A stretch of DNA of 64,000 nucleotides from [Clostridium] clostridioforme AGR2157 (GTDB taxonomy: Bacteria > Bacillota > Clostridia > Lachnospirales > Lachnospiraceae): assembly GCF_000424325.1 (NCBI RefSeq), contig NZ_AUJR01000016.1, positions 29,359-93,358 on the forward strand, read 5' to 3'. Of this stretch, positions 1 through 8,257 are shown piece after piece (the stretch's first letter is position 1; the number at the start of each line of letters is the position of its first letter). Both the position numbers and the translations under genes were made by a program. The notes under the pieces are model-generated. The model was not told the origin of the DNA, made no database searches, and worked only from the letters and a program-made list of their open reading frames with translations.

Positions 1-822
1 AGCGTAAAAACGGTTTTCGATTCCCTGAATTTTTGCAGACACAATTGTTCCCTGGGGTTCCTGGTTTCCATTGTACTGAAATGTCACACTTCTGCCATCC
101 GGTGCCAGTTTATATGACCACTGATTATCCGGAAAGGACCAGGAAGTGCTCTGAAGCTGCGGACAGCTGCTGATATCCAATGTAAGCTCATAATGTCCTT
201 CTTTCAAGACCATTTTTTGGACAGAACCAGCCCACGCAGGCAGGGAAGAGCTGCCCGTCCCGTTATACTCGGCTTCCCCCTCCAGAATGTGGGCCTTCAT
301 TTCCTCAAAATAGACCATGACCATGGGATCCCCATTCATTACTGCCTGGAATTTTTCCATGGCCTGCTTCTGCAATGCCCAGTTATGTTCATATCCATTC
401 ATGCATCCCCAGTAATAGACCTGGACTACCCCGTAGCGCGCCGGAACATAGTAATTGTCCGAAACCAGCCACTCATAGGCAAGCACCATGGGCAGATAAC
501 GCTCAAATGGACCAATGACAGGAACCGGCTTTCCCGGCTCCACATAATATTGCTCGTATTTCGCCGGACTTCCGTCCGGCAGTTTGTGTCCTTCCTGTAT
601 GCATAATGCCGGCAGGGCGCCTGCCCCTTCCCCCACCTGGTAGATGTTCATATCCCGGTGTGTCCTTCCAAATGCATTCAGATTTTTCCCCCGGAACACC
701 TGGCGGTATGGGTTCAAATTAATCAAATCCCCGGCTCCGCTGGTGGTCCGTATTGCTGTACATACCAATACTGTTACAAGAAACAATGCCATTACGCGTT
801 TCAGTGTCTTCATTATCCTCAT
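1..822 (-). CDS. Thioester-domain surface protein, 3' part outside window
   Basis: The frame is open from the ATG at 822 to the window edge (274 codons visible, C-terminus missing). Residues about 8-28 form a signal peptide. After it come Cys74 in the context PALCIQEG and Gln134 in VVQVYYW. This Cys and Gln pair is the signature of Cys-Gln thioester (TQXA-like) domains of Gram-positive surface adhesins, where the two side chains form an internal thioester that can bind host amines covalently. The start is supported by AGGAGG 4 nt upstream. The ATG shares a base with the preceding stop (TAATG), so translation may be coupled to the upstream remnant. I expect, but cannot see, downstream Cna-B/SpaA repeats and a sortase signal. 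The domain call rests on two short motifs. Confidence 0.6.
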   Translation of the reverse strand, partial: MRIMKTLKRVMALFLVTVLVCTAIRTTSGAGDLINLNPYRQVFRGKNLNAFGRTHRDMNIYQVGEGAGALPALCIQEGHKLPDGSPAKYEQYYVEPGKPVPVIGPFERYLPMVLAYEWLVSDNYYVPARYGVVQVYYWGCMNGYEHNWALQKQAMEKFQAVMNGDPMVMVYFEEMKAHILEGEAEYNGTGSSSLPAWAGSVQKMVLKEGHYELTLDISSCPQLQSTSWSFPDNQWSYKLAPDGRSVTFQYNGNQEPQGTIVSAKIQGIENRFYA

Positions 823-1064
823 TATTCCTCCTCGGTAAAAAACTTTGCACTACATGCCTTTACACCTGCTCCTGTCTTAGTCCATCTCCTTGGAATCACC
901 CCATCCATTATCCAGGCTCCTTCTTCACTAACCTGCTGTCCATCCGGCGCCGCGGTATCTGAAATCATATATCCGTCCGGGCCAAAATAATAATGTTCCG
1001 CCATACTGTCCTGATTGCCGTCCAGCCACTGCCAGCAATTTTCAGGATAACTTCCATTGCCGGA
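822..1064 (-). pseudogene. Remnant of a cell-wall (choline-type) binding repeat protein
   Basis: The frame closed by the stop at 822-824 reads through GSYPENCWQWLDGN, HYYFGPDGYM and PDGQQVSEEGAW. This matches the aromatic repeat pattern of the choline/cell-wall-binding repeats common in Lachnospiraceae surface proteins. The homology starts before the only ATG (1004) and runs into an in-frame stop at 1065-1067. No start codon precedes it and further upstream the match is lost. The best reading is the C-terminal tail of a decayed gene. A short protein starting at 1004 (60 residues) is possible, and its stop overlaps the start of the thioester gene. Confidence 0.55.
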
Positions 1065-1067
1065 TTA

Positions 1068-1674
1068 TCTGGCATTTTCACGGGATACAGCACAAAACTT
1101 TTTTCCTGTCCCAAATTAACATTTCATCCCCCTTTTTAATCATCCCGTCTGCAATCCATACCAATATCTCAATAGCAGCAAACTGCTCCGGACAATAAAT
1201 AAATCCGGCTCCATTCCCCATATTTCGTCAGCAAATAAACGCCATTAAAATAAATTTTCTAGGCGCACAAAATAATATGATTCAATTTTAAGGTACAAAC
1301 AATCCCTCTGATTTTTCAAGAATATTGATTTACGAACGTGACTGACTGCTGATAAACAGTACTAATCTCAAGAAACTTACAGATATTATCCAAACACACC
1401 GCTGCATCCTGAATAACGCAATATAGCACACATCACCACCTTTTTTCAATCATTCCTACGTGAAAAACGGCTGAACCAGCCAAACGACCATGAAACTGCA
1501 AATAAGAATCCAGCACAGAGACTTCCGTGCGATTTTATATAGAATACCATATATACCCTTAAAGCGTCAATACCCAACTCATTTTTCTTTCTCTCCTGTT
1601 TACGGAAGTTAACTTTTCAATTCCCCCCGCAAAACTCCCCGCCCGCTGCCGCAAAAATCCCCACCCACCGCTTC
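1068..1674. other. Intergenic stretch without a recognisable gene
   Basis: About 600 nt, AT-rich between roughly 1240 and 1600. No reading frame with a family signature, no tRNA and no repeat array was seen. It separates the surface-protein remnant from the nfn terminator. Confidence 0.5.
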
Positions 1675-1732
1675 AAAAAAGCCGGCATCAAGGGTCGTTC
1701 TGTCCACTACAGACAGTCCCCGGATACCGGCT
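1675..1732 (-). terminator. Intrinsic terminator after nfnB
   Basis: On the minus strand, AGCCGGTATC pairs with GATGCCGGCT and an inner CTGTC/GGACAG stem stacks inside it. A run of six T follows. It lies just downstream of the nfnB stop. Confidence 0.8.
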
Positions 1733-1754
1733 CTCTACATCTCAGATTACATAT

Positions 1755-3143
1755 TTATTTATTCCCATTAAGGTACTCATCGATTCCTCTTGCACCTGCA
1801 CGGCCTGCCTCCATGGCAAGGATTACGGTTGCAGCGCCTGTTACGGCATCGCCGCCTGCGTATACGCCTTCCTTGGTGGTCTTTCCGTTGCTCTCGTCAG
1901 CAATGATGCATTTCCACTTGTTGGTCTCCAGGCCTTCTGTGGTGGAAGAAATGAGTGGGTTTGGTGAGGTTCCAAGGGACATGATGACAGCGTCCACGTC
2001 GATGGTGTAATCAGAGCCGGCAACCTCTACCGGTCTGCGGCGGCCTGATGCATCCGGCTCGCCTAATTCCATCTTGCGCACTACCATTCCCTTAACCCAG
2101 CCGTTGTCGTCGGTCAGAATCTCTACCGGATTGGTCAGCAGGTCGAAGATGATTCCCTCTTCCTTGGCATGATGTACTTCCTCCGCACGGGCAGGCAGCT
2201 CGGCTTCGCTTCTTCTGTACACTACATGCACCTCTGCCCCCAGACGGAGAGCTGTCCTGGCAGCATCCATGGCAACGTTTCCGCCGCCTACAACCGCTAC
2301 CTTCTTGCCCAGGTAGATTGGCGTATCGTAATCATCACGGAAGGCCTTCATCAGGTTGCTTCTGGTCAGATACTCGTTGGCGGAAAATACGCCGTTGGCG
2401 TTCTCGCCTGGAATTCCCATGAACTTGGGAAGTCCTGCACCGGAACCGATGAATACGGCCTTAAAGCCTTCCTCATCCATAAGCTCGTCTATGGTCACGG
2501 ATTTTCCGATGATAACATTGGTCTCAATCTTAACGCCCAGTTTCCTTACGTTGTTGATTTCAGGCTGTACCACGCCGGACTTGGGAAGACGGAATTCAGG
2601 AATTCCATATGTAAGCACGCCGCCTGGCTCATGAAGGGCTTCGAAAATGGTAACTTCGTATCCCATCTTTGCAAGGTCGCCTGCGCAGGTAAGTCCTGCA
2701 GGGCCGGAACCGATTACAGCCACCTTGATGCCGTTAGTCTTCTCTGGCTTAGCTGGTACGAATCCATTTTCCCTTGACCAGTCTGCCACGAAACGCTCCA
2801 GCTTTCCGATGGAGATAGGCTCGCCTTTGATGCCGCGGATACATTTACCTTCGCACTGGCTCTCCTGTGGGCATACACGTCCGCATACTGCAGGCAGGGC
2901 GCTGGATTCTGCTATGGTATTTGCTGCATCCTCAAATTTTCCTTCTTTTACTTCTGCAATGAACTTTGGTATGTTGATGGCAACCGGGCATCCCTGAATA
3001 CATTTGGCATTCTTACAGTTAATGCAGCGGGAAGCTTCTTCCTGAGCCTCTTCCTGGTTATATCCCAGACATACTTCCTTGAAATTCGTTGCCCTTTCCT
3101 TTGGGTCCTGTTCCCTTACGGGTATTTTCTTTAATACGTCCAT
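1755..3143 (-). CDS. nfnB: NfnB-type FAD/NAD(P) oxidoreductase (gltD-like)
   Basis: 462 residues. The N-terminus carries cysteine clusters (CINCKNAKCIQGCP, CGRVCPQESQCEGKC) that bind two 4Fe-4S clusters. Two Rossmann dinucleotide sites follow: VIGSGPAGLTCAGDLA near residue 145 for FAD and VVGGGNVAMDAAR near 290 for NAD(P)H. This is the GltD / sulfide dehydrogenase fold. With the adjacent ferredoxin-reductase-like subunit it matches NfnAB, the cytoplasmic electron-bifurcating enzyme linking NADH and reduced ferredoxin to NADP+ in anaerobes. Automated labels often call it glutamate synthase small subunit, but no large subunit is nearby. The start overlaps the nfnA stop (TAATG). The electron-bifurcation role is inferred from gene pairing. 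Confidence 0.85.
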   Translation of the reverse strand: MDVLKKIPVREQDPKERATNFKEVCLGYNQEEAQEEASRCINCKNAKCIQGCPVAINIPKFIAEVKEGKFEDAANTIAESSALPAVCGRVCPQESQCEGKCIRGIKGEPISIGKLERFVADWSRENGFVPAKPEKTNGIKVAVIGSGPAGLTCAGDLAKMGYEVTIFEALHEPGGVLTYGIPEFRLPKSGVVQPEINNVRKLGVKIETNVIIGKSVTIDELMDEEGFKAVFIGSGAGLPKFMGIPGENANGVFSANEYLTRSNLMKAFRDDYDTPIYLGKKVAVVGGGNVAMDAARTALRLGAEVHVVYRRSEAELPARAEEVHHAKEEGIIFDLLTNPVEILTDDNGWVKGMVVRKMELGEPDASGRRRPVEVAGSDYTIDVDAVIMSLGTSPNPLISSTTEGLETNKWKCIIADESNGKTTKEGVYAGGDAVTGAATVILAMEAGRAGARGIDEYLNGNK

Positions 3144-4033
3144 TATTCCTCACCTCCGCAGTTTCCGCATCCCCCGTGATGGGTAGCTCCCTCACGCAGT
3201 CTTAAGATGGCCCTGCCCTCTTCTGTCTTGTACATCTGCTGGCGCTTCATGGCCTGGTCGAAATCTACCAGATGGCCGTCAAACTCAGGTCCGTCCACAC
3301 ATGCGAACTTCACTTCCCCGCCAACGCTTACACGGCAGGCACCGCACATTCCTGTGCCGTCCACCATGATTGGGTTCATGCTGACAATGGTTGGGATTCC
3401 CAGCTCCTTAGTGAGCTTGCAGACAAATTTCATCATAATCATAGGTCCGATGGCAACGCAGACATCGTACTTCTTGCCCTGGTTCTCCACCAAATCCTTA
3501 ACAACGTCGGTTACCATGCCCTTGCGCACATAGGAACCGTCATCTGTGGTAATATAGAGGTTTCCTGCAACTGATCTCATTTCCTCTTCCAGAATCAGCA
3601 TGTCCTTGGTCTTGGCGCCTTCAACCACATCCACGTCAATGCCGCGCTCTTTCAGCCATTTTACCTGTGGGTAAACAGGCGCGCTGCCCACGCCGCCGGC
3701 TACAAAGAGATAACGTCTCTTCTTCACTTCCTCCAGGTCATCCTTCACGAATTCGGAAGGCTGTCCCAGCGGACCTACGAAATCTGCAAAGCTGTCCCCG
3801 GCCTTCAGTCCGGCCATGCGCTCTGTGGATGCTCCCACAATCTGGAACACTATGGTTACCAGGCCCTTCTCACGGTCGTAGTCACAGATGGTTAACGGGA
3901 TTCTCTCTCCTACTTCATCCATCTTGACAATTACAAATTCGCCTGGTTGACAGGCCCTGGCTATACGCGGTGCTTCCACGTCCATCAGATATATCTTATC
4001 TGCCAGGCATTCTGATTTTACAATCTTATACAT
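3143..4033 (-). CDS. nfnA: NfnA-type ferredoxin-NADP+ reductase subunit
   Basis: 296 residues from the ATG at 4033, which has AGGAGGAG 5 nt upstream. An in-frame extension to 4150 lacks a ribosome binding site and would run into the next gene. An N-terminal FAD-binding beta-barrel is followed by a nucleotide-binding half (FVAGGVGSAPVYPQ near residue 105). The C-terminal motif MCGACRVSVGG with a further Cys (KFACVDGPEF) binds a 2Fe-2S cluster, as in NfnA and dihydroorotate dehydrogenase electron-transfer subunits. It is transcribed ahead of nfnB and overlaps it by one base. PyrK and sulfide dehydrogenase beta share the fold, but the nfnB partner decides the call. Confidence 0.85.
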   Translation of the reverse strand: MYKIVKSECLADKIYLMDVEAPRIARACQPGEFVIVKMDEVGERIPLTICDYDREKGLVTIVFQIVGASTERMAGLKAGDSFADFVGPLGQPSEFVKDDLEEVKKRRYLFVAGGVGSAPVYPQVKWLKERGIDVDVVEGAKTKDMLILEEEMRSVAGNLYITTDDGSYVRKGMVTDVVKDLVENQGKKYDVCVAIGPMIMMKFVCKLTKELGIPTIVSMNPIMVDGTGMCGACRVSVGGEVKFACVDGPEFDGHLVDFDQAMKRQQMYKTEEGRAILRLREGATHHGGCGNCGGEE

Positions 4034-4107
4034 GGTTCTCCTCCTAGTAATATATACTCCCGTCCTCAGCTGATTTTCCGCCTCGCATCCGGACATGACA
4101 TTCATTG

Positions 4108-5019
4108 TTATTCCACCCGGATCTGGTAGCTCTTCTGCCAGTTTTCCCATCCGGGCAACGATATGATTCCCCTTCTGTCCTTCAATTCCCCCTTATATCC
4201 ATCTGATGCGCAGATACCGTACCATGGTTCCAGACATACAAAGGGATGGGTGGCCTCCATTGTCCATATTCCCAAATATGGGAAATCGCTGCATTCCAAC
4301 GTCACATAGGGGCTTCCATCCACAATCAGGCTTACGCTGCTGACCTGTGCTTCATCAAACATATATGTAAGAGCTGTATCGAAAAATCCTTTTGTCAGGG
4401 GCACCCGGCCCTCTGACAGCTTTAAATCTCCCTGAAGTTCTTCCTTCTCATAGCCATTTGCATTAGGCGCAAGATAATGGAGACAATCCGTAAACTGTCC
4501 CTCCCTGCACCCTCTCCGGTTAAATTCAAAGGTGAAATCGTATATGTTCTTCCCTTCCGGCACCTGAAAAGCAGGATGTCCGCCCATCATGAACAGCATC
4601 TCTCCTGAATCCGTATTGGTGACCTTCCACATGACCTCGATGGTCCTGTCTTCCAGCCTGTGTCCAATCTCCACCTCGAAATGGAACGGATACTTCTCAT
4701 ATGTCTCCGGCGTGTCCTTCAAACGGAACCAGCATTCGTCCATATCGCAGAGAAGGGGTTCAAAATCCATATCCCTCGCAAAGCCGTGGGGCGTCATGCT
4801 GTATTCTTTCCCATCATGGACATACGTTCCCTCATAACATTTTCCCACAAACGGAAAAAGCACAGGGGCATGTCTGTCCCACACAGACGGTTCAGCGCGC
4901 CAAAGCACTTCGCGGTCTGCCTTCTTGTCATAAATCCTGGTAAGTTCCGCACCGTGGCAGGCAACAGTAACTAGAAGCTCATCATTTTCAAGTGTAAATA
5001 ATGTTCCATCCTGTTTCAC
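4108..5019 (-). CDS. Aldose 1-epimerase family protein (LacX-like)
   Basis: 303 residues of galactose-mutarotase fold. The N-terminus (FTLENDELLVTVACHGAELT) and the motifs RHAPVLFPFVGKC, TPHGFARDM and GGHPAFQVP fit the LacX-like aldose epimerase subfamily of Firmicutes. They contain the His of PHGFARD and the His of GGHPAF expected at the active site. These proteins probably interconvert anomers of a hexose or hexose phosphate, but the substrate is not readable. It is a cytoplasmic protein of normal length. It sits between nfnA and the DHFR pair, with a hairpin in its leader. Confidence 0.85.
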   Translation of the reverse strand: MKQDGTLFTLENDELLVTVACHGAELTRIYDKKADREVLWRAEPSVWDRHAPVLFPFVGKCYEGTYVHDGKEYSMTPHGFARDMDFEPLLCDMDECWFRLKDTPETYEKYPFHFEVEIGHRLEDRTIEVMWKVTNTDSGEMLFMMGGHPAFQVPEGKNIYDFTFEFNRRGCREGQFTDCLHYLAPNANGYEKEELQGDLKLSEGRVPLTKGFFDTALTYMFDEAQVSSVSLIVDGSPYVTLECSDFPYLGIWTMEATHPFVCLEPWYGICASDGYKGELKDRRGIISLPGWENWQKSYQIRVE

Positions 5020-5050
5020 TATATATTCCCCCGTTCTCCTGTTTTTTTAG

Positions 5051-5082
5051 AAGCTTGTGAGAATTTACCCTCGCACAAGCTT
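5051..5082. repeat. 9-bp inverted repeat between DHFR and epimerase genes
   Basis: AAGCTTGTG and CACAAGCTT form a perfect 9-bp stem with a 14-nt loop. On the minus strand it lies between the end of the DHFR pair and the start of the epimerase gene, followed by As rather than Ts. It therefore does not look like a terminator in that direction; it may be a leader structure. Confidence 0.5.
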
Positions 5083-5174
5083 TATATTAACATTTTCTGC
5101 TTCATGTTACAACCGGTTTTTAAATTTTCCCAAAAATTATTTTCTTTTTTTCAGCGTGTTGAACATTTTTTTTA

Positions 5175-5675
5175 TTACCTCTTCCTCTGGAACCTCCGGA
5201 ATGTATAACAGAGGTCAAAATAGGTCTGTTCATCTCCCTCTTCCGCCAGATACCAGTCCTCTTCCTCTTCCAAATCAGGAAAATATGCATCCCCGTCATA
5301 GGAATAATCGATACTGGTCACATGGGCTGTTGTACAATAGGGAAGGAACTGCCGGTAAATGCTCTCCCCTCCTATGAAATAAATATCACTTTCATTATAA
5401 TCCTCCAGCGCCTTAAGCGTCTCCTCCAGGCTGTGGCAGACCACTGCGCCCTTTACCTTATACTGCATATCATGGGTCAGGACAATATTTACCCGGTTTC
5501 CAAAGGGCTGCCCTCCCGGCAGTCCCTCCAGGGTCCTGCGACCCATGACCACCACCTTGCCGGCCGTCTCCTTAAGGAACATCTGCCGGTCCGCAGGAAT
5601 GGTCACCAGAGGCCTTCCGTCCTTACCAATGGCCCAATGCCTGTCCGCTGTCACGCAAAGATTCAATGTCGTCAC
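5175..5675 (-). CDS. Dihydrofolate reductase paralogue 2
   Basis: 166 residues. Family landmarks present: AIGKDGRPL near residue 17, catalytic Asp in TIPADRQMF, MGRRTLEGLPGG, the substrate-binding Arg in NRVNIVLT, and FIGGESIYRQFLP near residue 115. The Trp that normally precedes the catalytic loop is absent, as in the upstream paralogue. DHFR reduces dihydrofolate to tetrahydrofolate with NADPH for thymidylate and purine synthesis. The gene starts inside the last codons of the upstream DHFR gene (4-nt overlap, ATGA). It is more divergent and has an acidic stretch (DLEEEEDW) near the C-terminus. All active-site positions visible are retained, so I see no sign that it is dead. Confidence 0.85.
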   Translation of the reverse strand: MTTLNLCVTADRHWAIGKDGRPLVTIPADRQMFLKETAGKVVVMGRRTLEGLPGGQPFGNRVNIVLTHDMQYKVKGAVVCHSLEETLKALEDYNESDIYFIGGESIYRQFLPYCTTAHVTSIDYSYDGDAYFPDLEEEEDWYLAEEGDEQTYFDLCYTFRRFQRKR

Positions 5676-6163
5676 CTTACCCTTCTGTATATTCTGAATT
5701 CAAAGGCAATGCCCTCATACTCCTTTACATCGCTGACCGACTCCAGATTCCAGTTTTCATCCTGATCCAGATTTTCAAAATCCGTGTCCACATCAAAGGT
5801 GCGGTGGATATAGGTCACATATGCCTTACTGCAATATGGAAGAAATTCCCTGTATATCATGCCTCCGCCGACGATGAACACATCATCCTCATTACAGTCC
5901 TTTAATGCCTCCAGCACATCCTCCACCCTATGGTACACCTGGACGCCCTCAGGGGCATACTCCTCATTTCTTGACAAAACCATGTTCACACGGTTCTTGA
6001 GGGGCTTTCCCCCCGGAAAACTCTCCAGCGTCCTGCGTCCCATGACCACGGTCCTGCCCCTGGTGGTCTCCCTGAAATACTTCATATCTTCCGGAAGATG
6101 CGCAAGGAGCCCGCCGTCCTTGCCAATTCCCCATTTCTCATCCACTGCTACAATCAGATTCAT
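5672..6163 (-). CDS. folA: Dihydrofolate reductase paralogue 1
   Basis: 163 residues, cytoplasmic. Motifs run in order: MNLIVAVDEKWGIGKDG, catalytic Asp in AHLPEDMKYFRETT, VVMGRRTLESFPGG, NRVNMVLS, and FIVGGGMIYREFLPYC with the Gly-Gly pair binding NADPH. It matches the folate-reducing enzyme that recycles dihydrofolate made by ThyA, encoded divergently about 200 nt away. It overlaps paralogue 2 by 4 nt. Of the two copies this one is closer to the family consensus and probably supplies the main activity. Confidence 0.9.
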   Translation of the reverse strand: MNLIVAVDEKWGIGKDGGLLAHLPEDMKYFRETTRGRTVVMGRRTLESFPGGKPLKNRVNMVLSRNEEYAPEGVQVYHRVEDVLEALKDCNEDDVFIVGGGMIYREFLPYCSKAYVTYIHRTFDVDTDFENLDQDENWNLESVSDVKEYEGIAFEFRIYRRVR

Positions 6164-6327
6164 GTGTGAGTACCTCCCATTTTTTTCTAATATCTGTTCA
6201 TCCCTGCCGCCTGCTTATACGCAAACAGACACAGGGCGTATTATATCATGAAACCCTTTGAAAGAAAAGGTGATAGACAGCCGTAACCCAAACTTACACC
6301 ATAAACATCTTCCTAAACAGCCACTCC

Positions 6328-6360
6328 TCTGTTATAATGATTCCATATTAAAAATGGAGG
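6328..6360 (+). promoter_or_regulatory. Extended -10 promoter and RBS of thyA
   Basis: TGTTATAAT at 6330-6338 is an extended -10 box without a clear -35. GGAGG at 6356-6360 precedes the thyA ATG at 6370 with a 9-nt spacer. Confidence 0.6.
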
Positions 6361-6369
6361 ACAATAAAC

Positions 6370-7200
6370 ATGAGCTACGCAGACCAGATATTCATACAGA
6401 ACTGCAACGATATATTAGAACACGGCGTCTGGGATACAGACTATGACGTGCGTCCCGTATGGGAGGACGGCACCCCGGCCCACACCATCAAGCGCTTCGG
6501 CATCGTGAACCGCTACGACCTTACCAGGGAATTTCCCGTCATCACACTGAGACGCACTGCCTTTAAGTCGGCGGTGGACGAGCTTCTGTGGATATGGCAG
6601 AAAAAGTCCAACAACATCCACGACCTGAACAGCCACATCTGGGATTCATGGGCAGATGAGGACGGCAGCATAGGCAAGGCCTACGGCTACCAGCTGGGTG
6701 TAAAGCACCATTATAAGGAAGGGGATTTTGATCAGGTAGACCGCATCCTGTATGACCTGAAGCACAATCCCTTAAGCCGCCGAATCATGTCCAACATCTA
6801 TAACCACCATGATTTATGCGAGATGAACCTCTATCCCTGCGCCTACAGCATGACCTTCAATGTCTCCGGAAATACCCTGAACGGCATCTTAAACCAGCGC
6901 TCCCAGGACATGCTGACAGCCAACAGCTGGAATGTATGCCAGTACGCGGTCCTGCTCCACATGCTGGCACAGGTAAGCGGCCTGAAACCCGGCGAACTGG
7001 TCCATGTCATTGCAGACGCCCATATCTATGACCGGCATATACCGATGGTAAAGGAGCTGCTGAAACGGGAGCCTTACCCAGGTCCAACCCTGGCCATGGA
7101 TACTTCCATCCAGGATTTCTATCAGTTCACCACTGACAGCTTCCGGCTGGAAAATTATCAGTATCACACCTTTAGTGAGAAGATTCCTGTGGCTATATAA
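6370..7200 (+). CDS. thyA: Thymidylate synthase (ThyA)
   Basis: 276 residues, normal length. Converts dUMP and methylenetetrahydrofolate to dTMP and dihydrofolate. Landmarks: PLSRRIMSNIYN (phosphate-binding Arg pair) near residue 134, catalytic Cys157 in NLYPCAYSMTF, ILNQRSQDMLTANSWNV near 173, and HIYDRHIPMVKE near 218. The usual PCHxxxQ after the nucleophile is replaced by PCAYSMT, a variant I take to be lineage-typical rather than inactivating. It is transcribed divergently from the two DHFR genes, so the folate cycle of dTMP synthesis is encoded in one place. A perfect 9-bp hairpin terminates it. Confidence 0.95.
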   Translation: MSYADQIFIQNCNDILEHGVWDTDYDVRPVWEDGTPAHTIKRFGIVNRYDLTREFPVITLRRTAFKSAVDELLWIWQKKSNNIHDLNSHIWDSWADEDGSIGKAYGYQLGVKHHYKEGDFDQVDRILYDLKHNPLSRRIMSNIYNHHDLCEMNLYPCAYSMTFNVSGNTLNGILNQRSQDMLTANSWNVCQYAVLLHMLAQVSGLKPGELVHVIADAHIYDRHIPMVKELLKREPYPGPTLAMDTSIQDFYQFTTDSFRLENYQYHTFSEKIPVAI

Positions 7201-7212
7201 GCAATAACATAA

Positions 7213-7250
7213 GACGGATGGCCATTCCCACGGTCCATCCGTCCTTCCTT
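7213..7250 (+). terminator. Intrinsic terminator after thyA
   Basis: GACGGATGG (7213-7221) pairs perfectly with CCATCCGTC (7235-7243), followed by CTTCCTTATTTATTT. It lies between the convergent thyA and ketopantoate reductase genes. Confidence 0.75.
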
Positions 7251-7298
7251 ATTTATTTCCATCTGCCTCTCCCCAACGCAGCTGACACCGCATTTCTC

Positions 7299-8243
7299 TT
7301 AAAACAGCCCCTCATTCTTCTGCTCCAGCACCTTGATTCCATGGTAGAACATTTCATTATAAGGCGTAGGCACTCCCAGCTCACGGCCCATGCGGATGAT
7401 GGTGCCTCCCAACATCTCCACCTCCGTCCTGCGGCCTGCCTCAATGTCCTGGAGGGTGGACGGCTTATTTTTAGGAGGCACATCCTTAAGCACGCTGGCC
7501 TGTTTTTCCATATCCTTTTCCGAAAGGCCGATTCCTTTCTTTCGGGCAATGGCTATAACCTCCCGCATCAGTTCCTCACGGATGAAATTGGCATCGCCGC
7601 TTACACTCCAGGCCCCGAAGGGAATGCCCAGGACAGCGGCGCTCTGGTTCTCACTGACATTGCACATGTATTTATACCAGATGGCCCGCTCCATGTCCTC
7701 CGGAACAACGGTACGTATGCCCGCCCGCTCAAACAGCTCCTTCACGGCCTGTACCCTGGGGGACACTGTCTCATTATGCTTTTCCCCCATTTCAATCCGA
7801 GCAGCCTTTGGATTAAAGGAGGCGCACCCGTCCTTCATGACCACGCTTACCTTTGCCAGGGAATACAGCAGATTACCCCAGCCAAATACCTCTGCCACCT
7901 TATCCTCTGCCTCCACCCCGTTTAGCGGAGCCATAATAAGGGTATCCGGGCCAATCTGGTTTCTCATGTCCTCCAGAGCCTGGGGCAGGTCCGGAAATTT
8001 GGTTATGATAACAGATAAATCCGGATAATTCTGACCGCAGGTTTCCTCCGGAGATACGATATTGAAATAGTGGCGGACCCCATTGACCATGACTCCTTCC
8101 TGTTCCAGGCGCTCACGGCGGCTGCCTCCTGCAATCACACGCAAATCATCTCCCAGCAGAGGACCCAGATGGCTGGCCAGGAAACAGCCGATGGCTCCCA
8201 GTCCAATAAGGGATACAGTCCTTATTTCTCTTTTCTGATTCAT
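7299..8243 (-). CDS. panE: Ketopantoate reductase family (2-dehydropantoate 2-reductase)
   Basis: 314 residues from the ATG at 8243, preceded by AAGGAAGG. An upstream in-frame ATG at 8261 overlaps the addA stop (ATGA) but lacks its own ribosome binding site. The N-terminal Rossmann motif SLIGLGAIGCFLASHL binds NADPH. The middle segment (MAPLNGVEAEDKVAEVFG) and the C-terminal helical part (WYKYMCNVSENQSAAVLG, SSTLQDIEAGRRTEVE-like core) match the ApbA/PanE family, which reduces ketopantoate for pantothenate and CoA synthesis. No other pantothenate gene is nearby. Many ApbA-family paralogues act on other 2-oxo acids, so the exact substrate is uncertain. It is the last gene of the addBA transcript. 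Confidence 0.8.
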   Translation of the reverse strand: MNQKREIRTVSLIGLGAIGCFLASHLGPLLGDDLRVIAGGSRRERLEQEGVMVNGVRHYFNIVSPEETCGQNYPDLSVIITKFPDLPQALEDMRNQIGPDTLIMAPLNGVEAEDKVAEVFGWGNLLYSLAKVSVVMKDGCASFNPKAARIEMGEKHNETVSPRVQAVKELFERAGIRTVVPEDMERAIWYKYMCNVSENQSAAVLGIPFGAWSVSGDANFIREELMREVIAIARKKGIGLSEKDMEKQASVLKDVPPKNKPSTLQDIEAGRRTEVEMLGGTIIRMGRELGVPTPYNEMFYHGIKVLEQKNEGLF

Positions 8244-8257
8244 CCTGATACCTTCCT

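Noticed and set aside
2169..2777. 202-codon frame on the plus strand
   Set aside because: Antisense shadow of nfnB without domain or start signals.
7218..7925. 235-codon frame on the plus strand
   Set aside because: Starts in the thyA terminator and runs antisense to the ketopantoate reductase gene.
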